Source of the DNA: an uncultured Collinsella sp.
GTDB lineage: Bacteria; Actinomycetota; Coriobacteriia; Coriobacteriales; Coriobacteriaceae
NCBI GenBank assembly: GCA_900554325.1
Contig: USHA01000014.1
Location: forward strand, 1-30,569
DNA length: 30,569 nt
Direction of reading: 5' to 3'
This document shows, piece after piece, positions 15,005 through 23,070 of this stretch; the first letter of the stretch is position 1, and each line of letters opens with the position of its first letter. Made by a program: the position numbers and the translations under genes. The notes beneath the pieces were generated by a model, which ran no database searches, was not told where the DNA came from, and was given only the letters and a program-made list of their open reading frames with translations.

Positions 15005-16123
15005 ATGAATCCAAATCCCTTTAAGCCCACAGCCGGTAAGCGGCCTCCGATACTCATCGGTCGCGAGTCGGTCATCGAAGATTTTGAGGAAGGGCTCGAC
15101 AACGGCGCCGGAGCGCCGGGCAGGCTCATGCTCATTACGGGAAACCGCGGCTGTGGCAAAACGGTTCTCCTGCGGGAGCTGCAACGTCTAGCCAGCGAGC
15201 GCGGATGGGCGGTTGTCTCCGATTCCGCTTCGCTTGGTTTGTGCGACCGCTTGGCCGACGCGCTTCGCTCGAATAAACCCGTTGTGACGTCAATGGAGTT
15301 TGGGCCGTCGTTTGGCCGGATGTCGGTCGAGGCGGCGCGGGCAAAAGGCGAGACATTGCGAGGGCTGGTCAACGAGCGTCTCAAGAAGCTCGGTCCGGGC
15401 AAGGGCGTCTTGTTTGCGATTGACGAGGCACAATCGGTGTCTATCGAGGAACTGGCGGCTCTTGCCGTCCTCTATCAGCAGGTGCTCGGAGACCAGGATG
15501 CCACGGGCTTGCCCGATAGCGACCAGCGCGGTCTTGCGCTGGCGTTCGCCGGCTTGCCCAGTATGGTTGACGATCTGCTCGAAGAGCCGAGCGTGACGTT
15601 TTTGCGGCGTGCCCAGCAGCGTACGTTGGGGGCAATATCTTTGCCCAAAGTGCGCGATTCGTATATCCAGACGGTCAAAGACGCTGGTCTTTACGTTGAC
15701 GCGGAGACGGCGGACCTTGCGGCGCGCAAGAGCATGGGGCATCCCTATATGGTTCAGCTGGTGGGCTATTACATGTGGCGGTCTGCTGTCCGGCGTGGCT
15801 CGCAGGTCATCGAAAGGCGCGATGTCGAGAATGGCCATGCGGATGCCGTCTCCGAGTTCTACGAAGCGGTTGACGCACCTCTGTATTACGGTCTGCGCAG
15901 CCCTCAGCGCCTCTTTATCGAGGCTATGGCGGTTGACGAGGACAAGCCGACGCGCACGGCGGATATCATTGAGCGCTGCGACCGTACCCAGAGCTGGGCG
16001 AGTAAATATCGCGCAAGCCTGATTCGCGAGCGCGTCATCGAGGCCGCCGGATACGGCCTTGTGCGGTTTACCGTGCCCATGCTGGGCGAGTATATCCGCG
16101 ACCGCGTTTTATGGCATGAGTAG
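15005..16123 (+). CDS. AAA+ ATPase with C-terminal winged helix (paralogue 1)
   Basis: A 372-residue ATPase of the Orc1/Cdc6-like or archaeal-ATPase class. Walker A GNRGCGKT is at residues 46-53 and Walker B VLFAIDE at 135-141. A sensor-like AFAGLPSMV, FLRRAQQ and PYMVQLVGYYMW follow. The last 80 residues resemble a winged helix (TADIIERCDRTQSWASKYR). The gene at 18670-19770 is a clear paralogue with the same motif order. The ATG at 15005 follows CCGAGGAGG. Its stop codon overlaps the first in-frame ATG of the UvrA-like gene, which suggests coupled translation. Its role is unknown; such ATPases often couple nucleotide state to DNA or protein remodelling. Confidence 0.8.
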   Translation: MNPNPFKPTAGKRPPILIGRESVIEDFEEGLDNGAGAPGRLMLITGNRGCGKTVLLRELQRLASERGWAVVSDSASLGLCDRLADALRSNKPVVTSMEFGPSFGRMSVEAARAKGETLRGLVNERLKKLGPGKGVLFAIDEAQSVSIEELAALAVLYQQVLGDQDATGLPDSDQRGLALAFAGLPSMVDDLLEEPSVTFLRRAQQRTLGAISLPKVRDSYIQTVKDAGLYVDAETADLAARKSMGHPYMVQLVGYYMWRSAVRRGSQVIERRDVENGHADAVSEFYEAVDAPLYYGLRSPQRLFIEAMAVDEDKPTRTADIIERCDRTQSWASKYRASLIRERVIEAAGYGLVRFTVPMLGEYIRDRVLWHE

Positions 16124-18629
16124 GGTGATAAAGGTGACGGAACAGAAGATGAGCCCGCAGGCTATCGAGGTGCGCGGTGCACGTGTCCACAATCTCAAGG
16201 ACATCGATATCGATATTCCGCTGGGGAGGCTCGTGGGCATTGCCGGCGTGTCGGGCTCGGGCAAGAGCTCGCTGGCGCTGGGAGTTCTTTATGCCGAGGG
16301 CTCGCGCCGTTACCTGGAGGCGCTCAGCACCTATACTCGACGTCGCCTGACGCAGGCCGAGCACGCCCAGGTGGACGAGGTATTGCACGTACCGGCGGCA
16401 CTCGCGTTGCATCAGCGTCCCAGTGTGCCAGGCGTGCGCTCGACCTTTGGTACCATGACCGAGCTCAACAACAGTCTGCGTTTGCTCTTTAGCCGCTGTG
16501 CCCATCACGTGTGCCCACATTGCGGGGCGCGTGTGGAGCCGAGCCTTAACGTGGCTGCGGGCCTGTCGCTCACGTGCCCCGCATGCGGCCGCGAGTTCTA
16601 CGCGCCGAGTGCCGAGGACCTTGCCTTTAACAGCGGCGGTGCGTGCCCTACCTGCGGCGGCACCGGTGTCATGCGCGAGGTGGACGAAGCGAGCCTGGTG
16701 CCCGACGAGTCAAAGACCATCAACGAAGGCGCGGTGCTTCCCTGGGGTACGCTCATGTGGGATCTGATGAAGCAGGTAGCCGGCGAGATGGGCGTGCGCA
16801 CCGACGTGCCGTTTAACCAGCTCACGCCTCAAGAGCGCGACATCGTGTTCCACGGTCCGGCGGTTAAAAAGCACATTCTCTACGTTCCCAAAAACGGCGA
16901 GGGCGCCACGCCGCTCGATTTTACCTATTACAACGCTGTCTATACCGTCGAGAATGCGCTCGCCAAGGTTAAGGACGACAAGGGCCTCAAGCGCGTGGCG
17001 CGCTTTTTGCGCGAGGGGCCATGCCGTGACTGTGGCGGCACGCGTCTCTCCGAGGCCGCACGCCATCCCCAGGTGCGCGGTATCAATCTGGCGCAGGCCG
17101 CGGCTATGACGCTGGGTGAGGCGATTGAGTGGGTGCGCGGGGTGTCCGCATCCTTGCCGACCGAGATGCAGCCCATGGCGACGGATATCTGCGATTCGTT
17201 TTTGGGTGCGGCCCGTCGCCTGGTCGATCTGGGTCTCAATTATCTTTCGCTCGATCGCGCCGGTGCCACGCTCTCCACGGGTGAGCGCCAGCGCGTGCAA
17301 CTCGCCCGCGTGGTGCGCAACCGATCGACGGGCGTACTCTATGTGCTGGACGAGCCCTCGATCGGCCTGCATCCTGCCAATGTCGACGGCCTGGTAGGCG
17401 TGATGCGCGATCTGGTGGATGACGGCAACACCGTGGTTGTTGTCGACCACGATACACGTGTGCTGGCGGAAGCCGACTATCTGGTCGAGATGGGCCCCGT
17501 TGCCGGAGCGGGCGGCGGTAATGTGATTGCCGCTGGCACGGTGGACGAGGTCGAACAATCGCAGGGCAGCCGCATCGCCCCGTTTTTGTGCACAGAGCCC
17601 AAGCGCATGCGTCCGCAGGTGACTGACGACGAAATGTTCGAGCAGGGCCATATCCGCATGGCGACCGATGCCATCCATACCGTCAAACCGCTCGAAGTCG
17701 ATATACCGCGCGGTCGCCTTGTCGCGGTGACGGGCGTTTCGGGTTCGGGTAAGACGACGTTGGTGCTCGAGACACTCATCCCGGCACTTAAGGCGCAGGC
17801 AGCCAGCGAGCGCCTGCCAAAACACGTGCGTTGGGTCGATGCCGAGGGCATTGCACGTGCCAACCTGATAGACGCCACGCCCATCGGTGCCAACGTGCGT
17901 TCGACGGTAGCGACTTATGCCGACATCCATGATGAACTGCGTCGCGCCTTCGCCCGCACGCCCGAGGCCAAGGCAGCCGGCTACAAGGCAGGCGCATTTA
18001 GCTACAACACTGGCGCTTTGCGCTGCCCTACGTGCGATGGCACGGGTTCGATATCGCTCGACGTGCAGTTTTTGCCCGACGTCGAGATCGTCTGCCCGGC
18101 ATGTCGCGGCTCACGTTATGTAGACGCGGCTTCGCATATCCATCGCGAGGGCAAGGACGGGAGCCTGCTTACGTTGCCGCGGCTCATGGACATGAGTGTG
18201 GACGAAGCGCTCGACGCCACGGTGGGGCTCAAGAAGGTTCAGGCGCGCTTGCAGACCTTGCGCGACCTGGGCTTGGGTTATCTTACACTTGGCGAGCCCA
18301 CACCGGCGCTTTCGGGCGGCGAGGCGCAGCGTCTTAAGCTCGCGAGCGAGATGGGCCGCGTGCAGGATGATGCCGTGTTTGTGTTCGACGAGCCCACGAT
18401 CGGCTTGCACCCGCTCGATGTTCAGGTGTTGCTGAGTGTGTTCGACGGCCTTGTTTCCAAGGGCGCCACGGTTATCGTGATCGAACACGATCTCGACCTT
18501 ATCCGTAACGCCGATTATGTGATCGACATGGGCCCGGGCGGTGGCGACGCCGGCGGGCAAATCGTCTGCGCCGGCACGCCGGCGGATATCGCTGCCTGTC
18601 CCAAGAGCGTTACTGGCCGCTACCTATAG
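16116..18629 (+). CDS. UvrA-like ABC ATPase lacking the UvrB-binding domain
   Basis: An 837-residue UvrA homologue, versus about 940 for canonical UvrA. Walker A motifs GVSGSGKS (44-51) and GVSGSGKT (540-547), signatures LSTGE (386-390) and LSGGE (732-736), and both DEPSIGLHP/DEPTIGLHP Walker B motifs are intact. So are the zinc modules CPTCGGTG (177-184) and CPTC/CPAC (637-663). Only 16 residues separate CPHCG (133-137) from CPACG (154-158), so the roughly 130-residue UvrB-binding domain is absent. This matches class II UvrA proteins such as UvrA2 and DrrC, linked to tolerance of DNA-binding drugs. The start is uncertain: ATG 16116 overlaps the ATPase stop codon, while GTG 16134 or ATG 16149 are alternatives. 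Confidence 0.9.
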   Translation: MSRVIKVTEQKMSPQAIEVRGARVHNLKDIDIDIPLGRLVGIAGVSGSGKSSLALGVLYAEGSRRYLEALSTYTRRRLTQAEHAQVDEVLHVPAALALHQRPSVPGVRSTFGTMTELNNSLRLLFSRCAHHVCPHCGARVEPSLNVAAGLSLTCPACGREFYAPSAEDLAFNSGGACPTCGGTGVMREVDEASLVPDESKTINEGAVLPWGTLMWDLMKQVAGEMGVRTDVPFNQLTPQERDIVFHGPAVKKHILYVPKNGEGATPLDFTYYNAVYTVENALAKVKDDKGLKRVARFLREGPCRDCGGTRLSEAARHPQVRGINLAQAAAMTLGEAIEWVRGVSASLPTEMQPMATDICDSFLGAARRLVDLGLNYLSLDRAGATLSTGERQRVQLARVVRNRSTGVLYVLDEPSIGLHPANVDGLVGVMRDLVDDGNTVVVVDHDTRVLAEADYLVEMGPVAGAGGGNVIAAGTVDEVEQSQGSRIAPFLCTEPKRMRPQVTDDEMFEQGHIRMATDAIHTVKPLEVDIPRGRLVAVTGVSGSGKTTLVLETLIPALKAQAASERLPKHVRWVDAEGIARANLIDATPIGANVRSTVATYADIHDELRRAFARTPEAKAAGYKAGAFSYNTGALRCPTCDGTGSISLDVQFLPDVEIVCPACRGSRYVDAASHIHREGKDGSLLTLPRLMDMSVDEALDATVGLKKVQARLQTLRDLGLGYLTLGEPTPALSGGEAQRLKLASEMGRVQDDAVFVFDEPTIGLHPLDVQVLLSVFDGLVSKGATVIVIEHDLDLIRNADYVIDMGPGGGDAGGQIVCAGTPADIAACPKSVTGRYL

Positions 18630-18631
18630 AC

Positions 18632-18664
18632 AATGAGGCAAAGGGACAGTCCCTTTGCCTCATT
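18632..18664. repeat. 33-bp GGGACAG hairpin element, copy D
   Basis: AATGAGGCAAAGGGA at 18632-18646 pairs perfectly with TCCCTTTGCCTCATT at 18650-18664, leaving a CAG loop. The core GGGACAG is at positions 12-18. It fills the gap between the convergent UvrA-like and AAA+ ATPase genes, 2 bp after one stop codon and 5 bp from the other. It is a plausible bidirectional transcript end. Confidence 0.9.
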
Positions 18665-18669
18665 GATGC

Positions 18670-19770
18670 CTATTTCACGCACTGAGCGGAGAGATAGTCG
18701 CGGAAGAATGGCAATTCAAATGCGACGAGCCCTCGTCCTCGCTCCCCGATGATGCCGGCGTCTATCATGCGGCGTCGGTAGCGGGAGACCTGCTGCGGCG
18801 AACGCCTAAGGCGCTCGACAAGGTCAGCGGTGGTGGACTCTTCCTCGTCATCGAGCATGGCGATGAGGAATCGCTTGTCCTCTGCAGTGAGTTCCCGATA
18901 GGTTGCCGCGAGGATTCGGTTGTCCATCTCGTCGCGCGCGATTTTGATTCCCAGGTCAAAGTCGCGTGACGAGATCTCCTTCGAATCGCTTGTGAGATCC
19001 CAGGCACGGTAGCCTACGAGTTGCAATAGGAAGGGAAAACCAGAGATCGAGCGAACGGCTCTATCGATTCCCTCAGCATCTGCCAAGCGATCGTTTTCCT
19101 GGATCGTGCGAATCAAGGCCTCGCGTACGTCATAGTCGGCAATGCGACCCAGATGATATTGTTGGGCGCGGCGAAGGAACGAGACCGTCTTGTGGTTCAG
19201 CAACGTCGAGACGTTGTTGGGAAGTCCCGCCATGAGCAGGGCGACGCGTTTCCCATCGGTCACAAAGTGCTGATACGTCGCTGCGAGCTGAATCATCTCG
19301 TCGAGTGTCGGGTCCACCTCGTCAACCGTGACGAGCAGACCGGTGCCCGCCTCGTTGAGCTGGTCGATGATGTCGCTCATGCGATAACGCCAGGTTGAGG
19401 CATCGTGGACACGATTGACCTCGATGCTGCCGAGCGGTGCAATTCCGAGGCCGGTGACTTCGAAGTGGTTGGACGGGTCGATGAGATGGGCTGCGGCGCG
19501 TTTCGCCCCGAACTCGAGTTCCTCAAGCATTCCCGGGAGCGCGGTCGTCTTTACGGCTATCCAGCCGTGGGATTCCGCCCTTGTCGCGAGCGACGACATG
19601 AGAGCGGTTTTACCGGTTCCACGCGCGCCTGAGAAGATCGAGGTCAATTCTGGGCGCCTGCGCTGGCTCAAGAAGGCACGGTCCAAATCCCGAATAATCT
19701 GTTGTCTGCCAGCGAGATGGGCGGGAACCTCACCAAAACTGGGGGTAAACGGGTTCTCGAGATATTCCAC
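18670..19770 (-). CDS. AAA+ ATPase with C-terminal winged helix (paralogue 2)
   Basis: A 366-residue paralogue of the ATPase at 15005-16123. It begins MEYLENPFTPSFG and LAGR, a hallmark of Orc1/Cdc6-like bacterial ATPases. Walker A GARGTGKT is at residues 48-55 and Walker B LLVTVDE near 145-151. LLMAGLPNNV, VSFLRRAQQYHLG and PFLLQLVGYRAW match the paralogue segment by segment. The C-terminus is a winged helix (TADLVERLRRSPQQVSRYRRRM). The start is the GTG at 19768-19770, seven bases after AAGGAG. It is convergent with the UvrA-like gene. Upstream is an AT-rich promoter region. Function is unknown. Confidence 0.82.
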   Translation of the reverse strand: MEYLENPFTPSFGEVPAHLAGRQQIIRDLDRAFLSQRRRPELTSIFSGARGTGKTALMSSLATRAESHGWIAVKTTALPGMLEELEFGAKRAAAHLIDPSNHFEVTGLGIAPLGSIEVNRVHDASTWRYRMSDIIDQLNEAGTGLLVTVDEVDPTLDEMIQLAATYQHFVTDGKRVALLMAGLPNNVSTLLNHKTVSFLRRAQQYHLGRIADYDVREALIRTIQENDRLADAEGIDRAVRSISGFPFLLQLVGYRAWDLTSDSKEISSRDFDLGIKIARDEMDNRILAATYRELTAEDKRFLIAMLDDEEESTTADLVERLRRSPQQVSRYRRRMIDAGIIGERGRGLVAFELPFFRDYLSAQCVK

Positions 19771-19794
19771 AAGGCTCTCCTTTCACACCGCCGT

Positions 19795-19818
19795 TTAACT
19801 TCATTTTACTTTAGTTAA
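19795..19818 (-). promoter_or_regulatory. AT-rich promoter region with inverted repeat, AAA+ ATPase 2
   Basis: TTAACT at 19795-19800 is mirrored by AGTTAA at 19813-19818. The block 19795-19850 is far richer in A and T than its surroundings and lies 25-80 bp before the GTG start. It probably holds the promoter and an operator-like site. No specific regulator is evident. Confidence 0.35.
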
Positions 19819-19887
19819 TTCTGATTAAAAGTGAGGCTCTTTATCTAGAGCATCAATTAGGCGTGTGCGCCATCGGCGCGGCGCTTG

Positions 19888-19920
19888 AATGTGACAAAGG
19901 GACAGTTCCTTTGTCACATT
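19888..19920. repeat. 33-bp GGGACAG hairpin element, copy E
   Basis: AATGTGACAAAGG at 19888-19900 pairs perfectly with CCTTTGTCACATT at 19908-19920. The core GGGACAG is at positions 12-18. The TGA stop codon of the trmL-like gene (minus strand, 19914-19916) lies inside the right arm, so the element supplies the end of that reading frame. The arms are nearly those of copy C. Confidence 0.9.
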
Positions 19921-20513
19921 CCCGGAAAGCCTGTTTGGCGCAGGGCTTCGTAGAGGACGATGGCGGCGCTGTTGGAGAGGTTGAGTGCGCTGATGCGGTA
20001 GTCGTCCGGATTGACGAAGTTGCCGCAGATGTCCTGCCGAAGGATGGCTTCGTGGCCGTCCTCGGTATGCCCGAGCGATTCCTCGTGGGCTTCCCAGGCC
20101 TCGGCGTTATCGAGCGAGTCGCAATCGCGCAGCATAGGGATGCGCTCGCAGCGCTCGGGCGCCGCGGCGAGCAGCGGCTCGGGAATGCCCGAGCTCTCGC
20201 TGCCAAAGACCAAGTAGTCGCCGTCGCGGTAGGTGCTCTGCGCATAGGTGCGGCGTGCCTTTTTGGTCAGCAGATGCAGGCGTTCGTCGGCAGGGGAGAG
20301 GCCATTGCGCGCAAGGAAATCCTCCCAGCTGGCATAGGTGGTCACGTCCAAGTTTTGCCAGTAGCCCAGGCCGGCGCGACGTGCCGTTTTGTCGTCGAGC
20401 GAGAAGCCCAGCGGCTCCACCAGATGCAGGCGGGCGCCGGTAACCACGCAGGTGCGGCCGATATTGCCCGTATTGGCCGGAATCTCGGGCGCATACAGCA
20501 CAATGTTGAACAT
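19914..20513 (-). CDS. trmL: tRNA (cytidine/uridine-34 2'-O)-methyltransferase
   Basis: A 199-residue SPOUT-class methyltransferase of the TrmL (YibK/CspR) family, which 2'-O-methylates the wobble base of certain leucine tRNAs. Family motifs are NIVLYAPEIPANTGNIGRTC at the N-terminus, VEPLGFSLDDK, LVFGSESSGIPE and the C-terminal knot segment LNLSNSAAIVLYEALRQ. YrGDY and the RIPM strand are also present. The ATG at 20511-20513 is preceded by AAGGAG; an upstream in-frame extension lacks a ribosome site. The last two residues and stop codon come from hairpin element E, so the original C-terminus may have been slightly different. Confidence 0.93.
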   Translation of the reverse strand: MFNIVLYAPEIPANTGNIGRTCVVTGARLHLVEPLGFSLDDKTARRAGLGYWQNLDVTTYASWEDFLARNGLSPADERLHLLTKKARRTYAQSTYRDGDYLVFGSESSGIPEPLLAAAPERCERIPMLRDCDSLDNAEAWEAHEESLGHTEDGHEAILRQDICGNFVNPDDYRISALNLSNSAAIVLYEALRQTGFPGM

Positions 20514-20536
20514 GAATCTCCTTGGCTCAGAACGAA

Positions 20537-20575
20537 AAACCACCACGAAGGGGACAGGCACCTTCGTGGTGGTTT
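20537..20575. repeat. 33-bp GGGACAG hairpin element, copy F (39 bp with extended arms)
   Basis: CCACCACGAAG at 20540-20550 is followed by GGGACAG at 20551-20557 and then 15 bases ending CGTGGTGG at 20572. This is the same 11-7-15 geometry as the other copies. AAA and TTT extend the pairing on both sides to 39 bp. It lies between the COG0523 stop codon and the trmL start on the minus strand. Confidence 0.88.
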
Positions 20576-20613
20576 GGCGGTTACGTAGCGGAAAAATGTC
20601 CGCTTGGATAAAC

Positions 20614-21744
20614 CTAGGCGCGGTGCCAGTCGGTCAGGCAGGCATCGAGGGAGGCGATGAGCGCATCCTTGTCCATGTGACGGCCGATGATGCACAGGCT
20701 CGTCATGCGGTCGCCCGTCTCGTCGTCCCAAATCTGCATGATCTCGGGGTTCTCGTCGATGATCTTCTGCTTCTCGCCCTCGGGCGCCGAGTCGACAAAC
20801 AGGCCGTTCTCCATCAGGCGCATCTGGTGGCCGGCCTGCTCAAACATGTAGCACATGTCCGGATCGCCGGTCTGCCACAGCGGGCCCTTGACGCGAATGA
20901 CCTCGTCGGGCCACTCCTGCTCAACAAAATCGGTGAACTTTTGCAGGTCAACCGGCTTGCGGCGCGAGTACACAAAGGTCTCGATGTCGTACTCGAGCAC
21001 CTCGGGGTCGTCGTGCTCCTCGGGATGCTCCATGGCCTCGATCCAGGCGGCGGAGTTGTAGGCGCGCATAAAGTCGAAGCGGTCGGTGTCGAGCAGCTCC
21101 TCCATGGGGACCTCGCCGTTTTGGGCCTCGACGATCACGGCGTCTTTCTGCAGGCTGCGCACGATGGCCTTAAGCTCGGCGATCTGCTCAGGGCTCACGG
21201 TATCGGTCTTGTTGAGGATCAGCGTGGAGCAGAACTCGATCTGCTGGATGAGCAGACTCTCGATGTCGTCCTCGTCGATATCCTCTGCCAGCAGGTCGCG
21301 ACCGCCGTTGAACTCGTCGTACATGCGGGCGCAGTCGACCACGGCCACGATGTTGTCGAGCGCGAGCTTGGGCTCGCCTCCCACCTTGGCCTCGTCGCAG
21401 AAGCTCGAGATGGTGTAGGCGATGGGGATGGGCTCGCAAATGCCCGAGGCCTCGATGATGATGTAATCGAAGTTGCCCGAATCGGCGATGCCCTGCAGCT
21501 GGTTGGCCAGGTCGTCCGAAAGCGTGCAGCAGATGCAGCCGTTGGTGAGCGGGATGAGGTCATCGGTCTCGGAAAGGCCGCCGTCGGCGATAAGGCTGGC
21601 GTCGACGTTGATCTCGCCGATATCGTTGACGATCACGGCGGCGCGGATGCCGCCGTCGTTAGCGAGGATGTGGTTGAGCAGCGTGGTCTTGCCGGCACCG
21701 AGGTATCCGGTAAGCATGATGATCTTCACGGGTTTGTTGGGCAT
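20614..21744 (-). CDS. COG0523 (CobW-type) GTPase metallochaperone
   Basis: A 376-residue G3E-family GTPase. Walker A GYLGAGKT is at residues 13-20 and the metal-binding GCICC motif at 69-73. VNDIGEINVD is a conserved loop, the guanine-specificity NKTD is present, and a CobW C-terminal domain starts near VYSRRKPVDLQKF. COG0523 proteins bind zinc through CxCC and deliver it, or other metals, to client enzymes. The ATG at 21742-21744 has the strong site AAAGGAGGGCAC directly upstream; a start seven codons earlier would overlap that site. The C-terminus is acidic and lacks a His-rich loop. The client is unknown and no Zur box was recognised. Confidence 0.9.
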   Translation of the reverse strand: MPNKPVKIIMLTGYLGAGKTTLLNHILANDGGIRAAVIVNDIGEINVDASLIADGGLSETDDLIPLTNGCICCTLSDDLANQLQGIADSGNFDYIIIEASGICEPIPIAYTISSFCDEAKVGGEPKLALDNIVAVVDCARMYDEFNGGRDLLAEDIDEDDIESLLIQQIEFCSTLILNKTDTVSPEQIAELKAIVRSLQKDAVIVEAQNGEVPMEELLDTDRFDFMRAYNSAAWIEAMEHPEEHDDPEVLEYDIETFVYSRRKPVDLQKFTDFVEQEWPDEVIRVKGPLWQTGDPDMCYMFEQAGHQMRLMENGLFVDSAPEGEKQKIIDENPEIMQIWDDETGDRMTSLCIIGRHMDKDALIASLDACLTDWHRA

Positions 21745-21830
21745 GTGCCCTCCTTTGTTAGACATGGCTTACAGTTGAATCTTATGCCAAACGCCTGCTC
21801 TTATACCCACGCGCCGGCAAATAACACAAG

Positions 21831-22172
21831 CTACTCCCAGGCTCCCCATACATCGGGGCAATAACCGACGGTGGCCTTTTTGCCGTTGCGCACGATGGGC
21901 TCGGCTAGAACCTGCTGGTTCTCGAGCAGCTTGTCGAAGCGCTGACTGGGGGTGAGATGCTGAATGAGCGCGAGCGTCTCCTCGTCCTTGGCTTTGGGGT
22001 TGAGCAGCTTGTCGATACCGCCGACCGCCTGCATCACGCTCGTGAGCTCGCCCTTGCTCATCTCCTTTTCCTTAAGGTCGATAAACTGCACCTTAATGCG
22101 GCGCTCTTTAAAATAACGCTGTGCCTTCTTGGTATCGAAGGACTTCTTGGTGCCGAAGATTTGCACGTTCAT
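21831..22172 (-). CDS. ArsC/Spx-like thioredoxin-fold protein without the active-site Cys
   Basis: A 113-residue protein of the ArsC/Spx superfamily (COG1393). FGTKKSFDTKKAQRYFKER aligns with the N-terminal active-site loop, and FDKLLENQQVLAEPIVRNGK with the conserved C-terminal part. The position of the catalytic Cys is Ser11; the only Cys left is in VGYCPDVW near the end. Arsenate reduction by the classical Cys mechanism is therefore unlikely. The ATG at 22170-22172 starts at the domain boundary; the frame reads further upstream but into the neighbouring gene. It lies between flavoprotein and COG0523 genes on one strand and may be cotranscribed with them. Confidence 0.82.
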   Translation of the reverse strand: MNVQIFGTKKSFDTKKAQRYFKERRIKVQFIDLKEKEMSKGELTSVMQAVGGIDKLLNPKAKDEETLALIQHLTPSQRFDKLLENQQVLAEPIVRNGKKATVGYCPDVWGAWE

Positions 22173-22188
22173 AGTATGTTCCGCCGTT

Positions 22189-22815
22189 CTACCTGATGAA
22201 GTTGGTCGTTGCTCGATCTGCCTCGGGTGCGTTGATACCGGCGGCCTGTCCGGCCTCGATGCAACGTAGAAGCCAAGCCATGTTCTTACCGATGTTTCGC
22301 ATGGTGGCAAGGCCCTCGGCATCCCCATCGGCGTCGCCGGGCACGCGGCCAAACACGTTGTTCCAGTAGGTGGAAGCAACTACGGGCATCTGCTTAATGG
22401 TGAAGTACTTGTTGAGCACATCGAAGGTGGTCGACGTGCCGCCGCGACGGGCGACGGCGACCGCGGCGCCGGGTTTGTGCTCAAAGGCATGCCCGCCGGC
22501 ATAGAATGCGCGGTCGAGAGCCGAGAGGATGCGTCCGCTGGGATGCGCATAGTAGACGGGCGAGCCAAAGACAAAGCCGTCTGCCTGCTCGGCGGCAGCG
22601 ATGAGCTCGTTCACCACGTCATCGTCAAAGGTGCAGCGACCGCCAAGCTTGCCGCACTGACCGCAGCCGATGCAGTCGCGAATGGGCTTGGCGCCCAGCT
22701 GAAACACCTCGGTATCAATGCCTTCCGCATTGAGTTGCTCGGCGATCTCGGCGAGTGCGCGGGCGGTGTTGCCGTTTGCCTTGGGGCTGCCATTGACCAA
22801 AAGAACCTTCATCAT
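22189..22815 (-). CDS. Flavodoxin-fold NAD(P)H-dependent FMN reductase, Cys-rich
   Basis: A 208-residue flavoprotein of the NADPH-dependent FMN reductase / iron-sulfur flavoprotein group. The phosphate-binding loop is NGSPKANGNT at residues 8-17. Cys48, Cys51 and Cys54 lie in CIGCGQC, with Cys61 nearby. This compact set could bind an Fe-S cluster, as in Isf-type proteins, or act in thiol redox. GSPVYYAHPSG is the conserved flavin-contacting loop. Two adjacent ATGs occur at 22813 and 22810; GGGAG lies upstream. It heads the minus-strand group with the ArsC-like and COG0523 genes, which suggests a redox or metal theme. The substrate is unknown. Confidence 0.88.
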   Translation of the reverse strand: MMKVLLVNGSPKANGNTARALAEIAEQLNAEGIDTEVFQLGAKPIRDCIGCGQCGKLGGRCTFDDDVVNELIAAAEQADGFVFGSPVYYAHPSGRILSALDRAFYAGGHAFEHKPGAAVAVARRGGTSTTFDVLNKYFTIKQMPVVASTYWNNVFGRVPGDADGDAEGLATMRNIGKNMAWLLRCIEAGQAAGINAPEADRATTNFIR

Positions 22816-23070
22816 AAACTCCCTCTGCTTTTGGTGACTTCTGCTGAGAATTATCTCACGTTGCGTGCGATGACGTCGGCATGGTGCGGGCGATGTTTAT
22901 CCCGCAACGTTCTTAAGGGCGTTCATGCCTAAGGCCATCTAGGGGCATTGCGGTACGGCATGGGGAATGCATTGGGAAACGTTCGATAAATGCTTATAAA
23001 CACGTTTTTGACGGCATACGTTGACAGATATACTTGTTGAGTTCAAAAGCATGGGAACGGAGATGGTTGC

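Noticed and set aside
21831..22172. Arsenate reductase
   Set aside because: The catalytic Cys is Ser and no other arsenic-resistance gene is nearby.
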